This document shows positions 57,661-64,000 of a stretch of 64,000 bases of DNA, one piece after another. The DNA lies in assembly GCA_039881045.1 (NCBI GenBank), contig JAYWVB010000033.1, positions 186,001 to 250,000 of the forward strand, written 5' to 3'. Numbering within the stretch: position 1 is the stretch's first letter; each line of letters opens with the position of its first letter. The notes beneath the pieces are model-generated. The model saw only the letters and a program-made list of their open reading frames with translations, was not told the DNA's origin and did not search any database. The stretch is from Chaetomium olivaceum (taxonomy: Eukaryota > Ascomycota > Sordariomycetes > Sordariales > Chaetomiaceae). The translations under genes and the position numbers were made by a program.

Positions 57661-59692
57661 TCACACGCAGCCGGCCATCTGCCTCGGCCATCTCTCAATA
57701 ACCGCAACATCATCCGCAATTTTCTCGGCGAGAGCATCTAAAGCAGCACAATGTCAGCCAACCAATCCAATGACAACAACAATGGCACATTCCACGAAAA
57801 TAACCAAAAAAGCAACTTACACACAGTCGCCATCGGATGCCCCGGCGGCAGACTCGGAAAGATACTCGCATCCACCACCCTCAGCCCGCGCACGCCATAG
57901 ACCCGGCCCTGCGTATCCACCACGGCCATGGGATCGTCGGGCTTACCCATAGCACACGTGCACGAGGCGTGATACACGGTATTGTAGCTGCGCTTGATGA
58001 CGTCCAGAATCTGCGCGTCGGACGCGACCTCCGGGCCCGGGAACGCCTCGGCTTGCTCTTCGCCCCCCCCGACGACGAGGAACGGCCGCATGGCTGCCGT
58101 GGCCCAGAACGCGCGCGCGCGCTTGTAGCCCGCCACGGCGAGCTCGACGTCGGCGGGGGCGCTGAGGAAGTTGGGGTTGATGAGCGGGGGGTCGGCCGTG
58201 TCGGTGCTGTTGATGGTGAGGTTGCCGCGCGACTGGGGCGCGACCAGGGCGACGGCCAGTGAGGCGTAGTTGGAGCCGTCGTGCGGGTCGCCGGCGCGGC
58301 TGTCGTTCTGCCAGCCCAGGTAGACGCTGAGAGGGAGAGGTACTCGAGCTCGGGCCAGTCGTCGGGGAGGGTGGCGAGGGCGGCGAGGCTGGCGTTGGAG
58401 AGGGATTGGCTGCGGAGGGGCTCGGGGAGCTTTTCCCAGGCGAGGACGTCTGTTACGGGGTTGGTGTACATGCCGTCGGCGCGCGTGTTGAAATCTTCGG
58501 CTGCCTGGGCGGCAAATTCGGGATAGCCCAGGGCGGAGATGGTTGGGGCGTTCACGCGGTATGAGGGCCCGAAGTAGATGTGGTCCTGCATGCCCTGCCC
58601 AACGCCCGGTAGGTGTGCAACTACTGGGATGTCGAGGGGTTGGAGAGTCTCGGAGTTGCCCACGCCAGATACCAGTAGTAGCTGCGGCGAGCCAAACACA
58701 CCGGCCGACAAGATCACCTCCTTGTTTGCGGTTAGAATATACTCGGCACCAGCCGTATCCACCACGACACCCCGGGCCGTCTTGTCGCTGTCGAAAACAA
58801 TCCTCTTGGCCATGGTCCAGGGGTAGAGGAAGTAGTTGTCGTAGGCTAGTGAATGGCGCAGGAAGCTGGTTGCCGAGCTGTCACGCTCCATGGTCGTGGC
58901 GTTGATGGTGAACATGCCGTAACTCTGGCCCATAAGCTCCCCACTCTGGAATCCGGGGATGATCTTGAAGCCAAGCTCGAGCAGTCCCTTGGTCGCCCAA
59001 GTCGCAAAAGCTTGCACATAGTTCGAGAAGGTGACCGACAAGAGGCCTTCGCCATTTCCCATGACGGATGCGTCGTATTCAGGGGTGCCATTGGCAAAGC
59101 GCAGCTCCGCGTTTGGACCGGTGAATTTGATGCTCTTCTGGAAGTAGGGCATCAAGCCGTCAAATGTGTAGTTGTCGTCGCCCGTGGCCTCTGCCCACTT
59201 TTGGTATGAGCCTCTGGTTCCGCGATGGTAACACATGTAGTTCCGCGCCGATGACCCCCCGAAAGTCTTGCCCCTTGTGTAGTGGATAGGAAGGTCGTAC
59301 GCGCCCTATGGTGGTGAATTTAATTAACATTCTTAGTGAGACGCTTGAGATAGTAGGCATACCGCTTGTGGAGTGGTTATATAGCCCCAGTCAATCATGG
59401 GGTGCCAGTCGTGCAGCCCAGTACTGGAAAACATGCCGTCCAAGGCTGGGACCTGACTCAAGTTACCGTTGCTGATCTCGTAGAATGTGCCGGCTTCGAT
59501 AACGGCGACTGTCCCTATGTTAGCTTCCGCAATCCTGGCTGCGATGGTGAGCCCGGCGGTGCCACCTCCAACAACAACGTAATCGTACGTTGCGTTGGTA
59601 CCAGGCACCCCGAACGAAGACCCGAGGAGTTTCGCGCTCGACAATCCAGCGAGGCCCAAGGCGACAGCGGCAGAAAACAGCAGTGGTATCAT
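57661..59692 (-). CDS. Secreted GMC oxidoreductase (AA3-like), one internal frame break
   Basis: FAD-dependent glucose-methanol-choline oxidoreductase. Exons (minus): 59692-59363, 59305-57821 and 57737-57661. The first ATG at 59692 starts a signal peptide (MIPLLFSAAVALGLAGLSSA), so it is secreted; upstream frame is reachable only from a non-ATG codon. The FAD-binding motif YDYVVVGGGTAGLTIA is at residues 36-51. GMC signature 1 is GKTFGGSSARNYMCYHRG and signature 2 is GVFGSPQLLLVSGVG. The catalytic His pair is in YHASCTCAMG and PPGHPMATVYALAEK. Several N-glycosylation sites occur. After EYLSLSA the frame breaks at 58321-58333; the correct continuation VYLGWQNDSRAGDPHDGSNY is in another frame with no intron possible. 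If joined, about 630 residues. Closest in style to aryl-alcohol or choline-type oxidases; the substrate is not evident. Divergent from a Zn(II)2Cys6 regulator. Confidence 0.9.
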
Positions 59693-61177
59693 GATGGCAG
59701 CTTCGTTTCTGCTCCCGTCCTCGATCTTGTCGTTGCGTCTGCTCGGAAATCCAGCATCGGCTTCCACCCGCCCAAGGAGCTTTATAGTCTCGCGGATTCC
59801 TCATCGCCCCCAAAACCTCCAGTCCTTGCCTAGCTACGCCTCATCTCGCAATCACCCGCAATTCGGAGGGACTCAGGCAAGGCGAAAGTTGATCCGAGGT
59901 AAGGGGCGATCCCACGAACGGTAGAAAGCCTCATCTTGTTGAAGCTGAAGCCTTCTCCGGCGGTTCCTGTCCCTTTCCGTGTGACACCGAGACAAAATAC
60001 GTAAGCTAGACATCTGGATTGCCATCCCGGACATATATTATTAACGCATTGGTATGGCGCAGACAATCCATGGACATGGCTTGATCCTTGAGATCTTGGT
60101 GGTGCTCTCTCTCGCTACGGCTGCCCAAATCCGGCGAGCCAGTACCGAGCCCTGTCCCACCATCAGCTTTCAGAATATCTCCCCGATGTCTCAGACGTTG
60201 ACGTTTAGTTGGTTGCTGTAGCGGATTCGGTGACGGTCATCCGTATCTATGCCCAATTACCACGAGGACATGCGCCTCCGTTTGTGTGCCCATGCCCAAG
60301 CGAGCCCGCCAGAGCTGCTCAGTAGTTATTATTTCCTTCATCCGCCGGATTACACAGTATGTGACCAACATGGAAGTTAATTATTGCCTCATCGTTAACT
60401 CGAAGAGCGGCGATACCTGTGTCGGGATGGAAATGTAGAAAAATAAATTAAAGAAATAAGAGATTGTGCCAACGGAATGGTAACCTCCATGATTGGGTTC
60501 TGCATCAGACGAAGTAAACACCCTATTATTATTTTAGCTTTAGACTCTTCTAGCTAAGCCGCCGTTTGAAGCCAAAAAATAAATAAAGTGATACCTCATA
60601 CACGTGCAACTGGGCGCGTGGGGGAGGCAGAGAGCACCACCTTCCCACCGTTGCAATGTGTTGTTGCACGATGCATGATGCAAGCATGAGGTGAGAGATC
60701 TGCCTGCTGTGGGAGTGGGAGGTTTGCCAAGCCCCACATGCACCTTACAGAGATTCCAGAGATTCCAGGATGCGGCTCTGCAGCAGCGGGGCGTGACCTG
60801 CAAGGAAGATAACGGCCCCCGAAAGGACTGGGACTTGATTGGATTTCTTTCTCTTCTTTCCGTTGCCGGAACCGCGCTCAGAGAAAAAGGTCATCCGGGC
60901 CGCCTCCTTGTCTGGGGGCGCTTTCCTGTATTTTTTGTACAATCATGCTCATGATAAGACGGCATAGGCTTTCATCCGAATAAAGATCCAAACTCATCCA
61001 AATATTCCATTACTAAGCTTCTCAAACCTTGACAAATGTGCTTTGCTTCTTCTCGAACCAGACCCCCGGTGCCTCCCCATCTTATTACCGTCGGCAGGCT
61101 CCGCCAAGCTTAGCGTTCCCTTGCGCGAAGTCGCGCCGCTTTACCTTTTCATCATTCCGGAGAAAGCGGAGCCAGCC
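59693..61177. promoter_or_regulatory. Divergent promoter region of the oxidoreductase and Zn(II)2Cys6 regulator
   Basis: 1.5 kb separate the two start codons. It is AT-richer than the coding DNA on both sides. Isolated CGG and CCG triplets are present (for example TCCGCCGGATT near 60344) but I would not assign a site. No gene is seen. Confidence 0.45.
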
Positions 61178-63930
61178 ATGTTCCTAACCTTTGGGTCAAC
61201 CCCGCAGTCCGACTTGGCCGACCCTGAAGCTCAACAACAACAAGCCCCGAGCCGGCCGAAGACGAAGAGGGCGCAGGTGGCTCAGGCCTGTGACTGGTGT
61301 CGAGTGCACCGCACCAAGTGCGACAGCTCGAGGCCATGTCAGAACTGCGTCCTGAGAGGAGGGAACTGTAAGAACACGCGTAGCGGCGAGGTGCGCACGC
61401 TTCCACACGCCTTCAGGTAGGTCGGTCGGGATGAGAGCCTTTCCAGACTTCCCATCTATTCCGCACGCCACATTTCCAGAAATGGAAACCCCTGCTCTGA
61501 ACTAACACGCTCTCCCCCCTCCTTCATAGAGAGATCCAACGGTTGACTTCACGGGTGCGCGAACTCGAGACTGAATTGGCCGGATACCATGCCGCTGGGA
61601 GCACAAGCAGCCGCAGCAGTAGCGGTAACTCGGCTTTCTCCGCGGGCTCAGTTTCAGCCGAATCGCCAGTGACGGCGACGACGACGCCGCCATCGACAGC
61701 CCCCCGACCATCCTACAGTTCGGAGGTAGAAAGGCCCGATCATGGTACTCGTCAATCGACTGGTAATAAGCCACCGAAGAGGCTGTGGGAGGGCGTGTAC
61801 GCGAGTACTACGCAGGGGTCGCCAAAGCAGGTGTGCAGTCCCGACATAAAGCAGCCTTGTGTGAATTCCGTGCTGACGGCAGGATTCTATTAGTGGTACG
61901 GCCCGTCGTCGCTGTTTTATTTCATCGGACGTATGGAAACGTACATGACCCAGGCGCTGCAGCAACCGAGTACGGGTCGGACTCTGTGGTTCAACTCGGC
62001 CAGTAAATCCCTCCCTAGTCCGGCCTCCATGCCTGACCGAGAGGCAGCTGTCGCTAGGGGCAGCAAAGATGGTGGCACGCAAGGCCGGGAACAAAACCCC
62101 AGCGGGACTCCCGGTGAATATTTGAACGCCGCACAGGAGGAATACTTTCTGAATCTGTTTTGGCAGTCGCATCACTGCGCGTTGCAGATCGTCGATGAGG
62201 CGACGTTCCGCGAACATTACAGGTCACTCTGCCTAGACCCGCCTCCAGGAAACTTCCGGAAACCCAGCGCCCTAGTTGACATCATAGTAGCCCTTTGCAT
62301 GCAGTATGGCGTGGCATTTCTCCCACAGCGTGCGCCTACGACGACTGGTGGTGGTGAGAGCAACGACATTGGCCCGGATGACGGCACTCTCGCCGGCTGG
62401 TGGCACTACCAGCGCTGCCGGGCCATCCTGGAGTCTGAGGTGGAGCGTCCGACTTTGTCGACACTCCAGAGCCTCGTCTTCTGCGTCGTCTATGTTTGTT
62501 GTGCGAGTTTCCAGAATACCGCCCACCATCTTCTAGCCATGGCCGTACGAGTCGGCTACACACTTGGGCTTCATCTCGAACCACCGGAAACCATGCCATG
62601 GTCGGAGAGAGAGCTTCGGAAACGGCTCTGGTGGACCTTATTTGTCAACGAATCGAAAACGTGCATGAAACTCGGCCGGCCGTGGAGCACCTCCGAGGCC
62701 CCGACACCGTGCAGCCTACCCGCTGACGGCCATGAGCTCGCGTTGCGGAGCGGCTCCCACACGACCTCGATAACCGTTGACGGCAGCACGGTTACTTGGC
62801 TGACGTACACGCTTCAAACCGTCAAGTTGGTGCTGGCGACCCGGAGTGTGTATGCTGCCTTCTTTGACCGGTTTGCTCTTGACCGGTGTGCCGAAATCCT
62901 AGGCACCATCAAGAGCCCGGGGACTCTATATGACGACCCAGCCGCGCTCGAGACGGCGGCGGACGCGCTGGAGGGCTTCTTGGACGGGCCCAGGGCTCTG
63001 CGAGCTTGGTTGCGGGATCTCCCGGCGGCGCTGAAGACGCAACGTGTTGGGGGAGGCGTCCCCTTGTCGGCCGATTCGAGTCGGTTGGAAATCGAAATCT
63101 TTGCGCCGGTATGGTTGCAGCGCCAGCGGTTGCTCCTCGAGCTCCTCTACCATACCTTCATGATCAACCTACACCGGCCGTTCATCGCCTATCCTAGCTC
63201 CCCCTTGCCGTCGTCAGAGACTTCTGCCAACCGCAGTCCGTCTGCGACGCCACAATCGGTTCCGGGGCCGCTTGCGGCGGGTCACGCATCAACGGCTGCT
63301 CGCCACGGGATCGCCATCACAACCGTCATACACCAGATCGTGGTCGAGAAGGACCTGCTCGCTGGGTGGCTCGAAGCTTTCCAGCAACAGTGGAACGCCG
63401 CCATCACCATGGTTGGTTTTCTCCTGGCTTTCCCCGGGAGTCCGGTCGCACCCCATGTTCGCACCGCTCTAACCACAGCTATCGAGGTGTTTGAGGCGTT
63501 TGGTAAGCATTTTGCCGTTGGTAGTAGCGCCGCGAACGCCACCCGCGATTTGCTGTCCAAGATCGATCTGCTCCGTGGTGTGGGTACGATGGGCGAGCAG
63601 CAAGCGTTTGCGCAGTTTCAGGCCGCGGCAGGCCGTAGCCAGGGAACGGCGCTGGAACAGCTGTCCGGGATGGGGCCCGAGGCACAAACTGCGGAGCTTG
63701 TTCCGGCCTCTATTGCGATGAATTCAACGTCCTCAGCGGGACCCGACTATTCGCAGCCGTCCACTTTCATACCCGACATAAGTGACGAGGAAATGGCGGC
63801 GGCGGTGCGGGACATGCTGGCTGGGACAATAGACATGGTGTACTCGGCCGATTCCTTCCCATCAATGGGAGGGCCATTCCCTGGTGGTGCCCAAATGGGC
63901 TGGGAGGGTTGGCCACCGGGGTTTTACTAG
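61178..63930 (+). CDS. Zn(II)2Cys6 transcription factor with fungal-specific regulatory domain
   Basis: Exons 61178-61416, 61530-61830 and 61894-63930, giving 858 residues from the ATG at 61178. The binuclear cluster has exact spacing: CDWC, C after RVHRTK, C after DSSRP, QN between the next pair, then VLRGGN and the last Cys. It is preceded by a basic stretch (RPKTKRAQVAQ) and followed by a coiled-coil dimerisation helix (REIQRLTSRVRELETELAGY) joined across intron 1. Intron 2 (donor GTGTGC) restores a conserved-looking segment, WYGPSSLFYFIGRMETYM. The middle domain is the fungal-specific factor domain (FLNLFWQSHHCALQIVDEAT, AVRVGYTLGLHLEPPE, ERELRKRLWWTLFVNESKTC, LGRPWS). The C-terminus is acidic (PDISDEEMAAAVRDML), a likely activation region. 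Nuclear regulator; target unknown. Adjacency to a secreted oxidoreductase suggests a target but proves nothing. Confidence 0.92.
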
Positions 63931-64000
63931 GCTTTCTCTCGGTACAGTGCAGTATGGAGTGGGACAAATCAGTTACGCTGCGCACGTTGGTGGCACTCCT
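63931..64000. other. 3' flank of the Zn(II)2Cys6 gene, window end
   Basis: Only 70 bases remain after the stop codon. Nothing further can be said. Confidence 0.5.

Noticed and set aside
7160..58333. Programmed -1 ribosomal frameshifting as the cause of the frame breaks
   Set aside because: None of the sites has an X-XXY-YYZ slippery heptamer, the genes are unrelated, and orthologues of these families are not known to need frameshifting.
1..64000. tRNA, 5S rRNA or other structured RNA genes
   Set aside because: I scanned for T-loop and 5S-like motifs by eye and found none convincing; covariance-model searches could still find one.

Overview
The window is nuclear DNA of a filamentous ascomycete, most likely a sordariomycete of the Neurospora/Chaetomium kind. 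The evidence is intron-rich genes with short GT-AG introns of about 50-100 nt, GC-rich codons, a group III HAMP-repeat histidine kinase of the OS-1/NIK-1 type, a fungal Zn(II)2Cys6 regulator, a spray/FLC-type TRP-like protein and Sordariales-style low-complexity protein tails. I see no tRNA, rRNA, CRISPR array or bacterial-type operon.

Layout: 1-1342, 3' part of an FMP42-like major facilitator. 2838-6770, a WW-domain plus PhoD-like phosphatase protein. 7087-8074 (minus), phosphomannomutase. 8492-8724, a 233-bp terminal-inverted-repeat element. 9470-12540 (minus), a CCX-type cation/Ca2+ exchanger with a poly-His loop. 13875-16778, condensin subunit CAP-H/Brn1. 17262-18802 (minus), a small coiled-coil protein of unknown role. 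22595-24677, a SAM + HMG-box protein. 26761-30936 (minus), the OS-1-type hybrid histidine kinase. 35456-36888, tRNA-dihydrouridine synthase Dus2. 37172-39034 (minus), protein phosphatase methylesterase. 39729-42300 (minus), FLC/spray TRP-like channel. 43696-43927, a second copy of the inverted-repeat element. 44886-48328 (minus), a C2H2 zinc-finger factor. 50565-51024, a TMEM14 protein. 51304-51608 (minus), Cmc2. 51911-52541, prefoldin subunit 2. 55568-56557, CCAAT-binding subunit Hap3/NF-YB. 57661-59692 (minus), a secreted GMC oxidoreductase. 61178-63930, a Zn(II)2Cys6 transcription factor.

Most genes are unrelated housekeeping or regulatory genes, as is normal for a fungal chromosome arm. 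Context with possible meaning is limited to two divergent pairs: Cmc2/prefoldin 2, and the secreted oxidoreductase next to the Zn(II)2Cys6 regulator.

Two things stand out. First, at least six well-conserved genes (phosphomannomutase, CCX exchanger, CAP-H, histidine kinase twice, C2H2 factor, GMC oxidoreductase), and perhaps the Hap3 N-terminus, carry a reading-frame break. Every break goes in the same direction, equal to a net loss of one base modulo three. That uniformity points to under-called bases in the assembly rather than gene decay. Second, the two copies of a 232-233 bp inverted-repeat element at 8.5 kb and 43.7 kb each have their own perfect 5-bp target duplication and an internal ~67-bp duplication, so they are a young non-autonomous transposon family.
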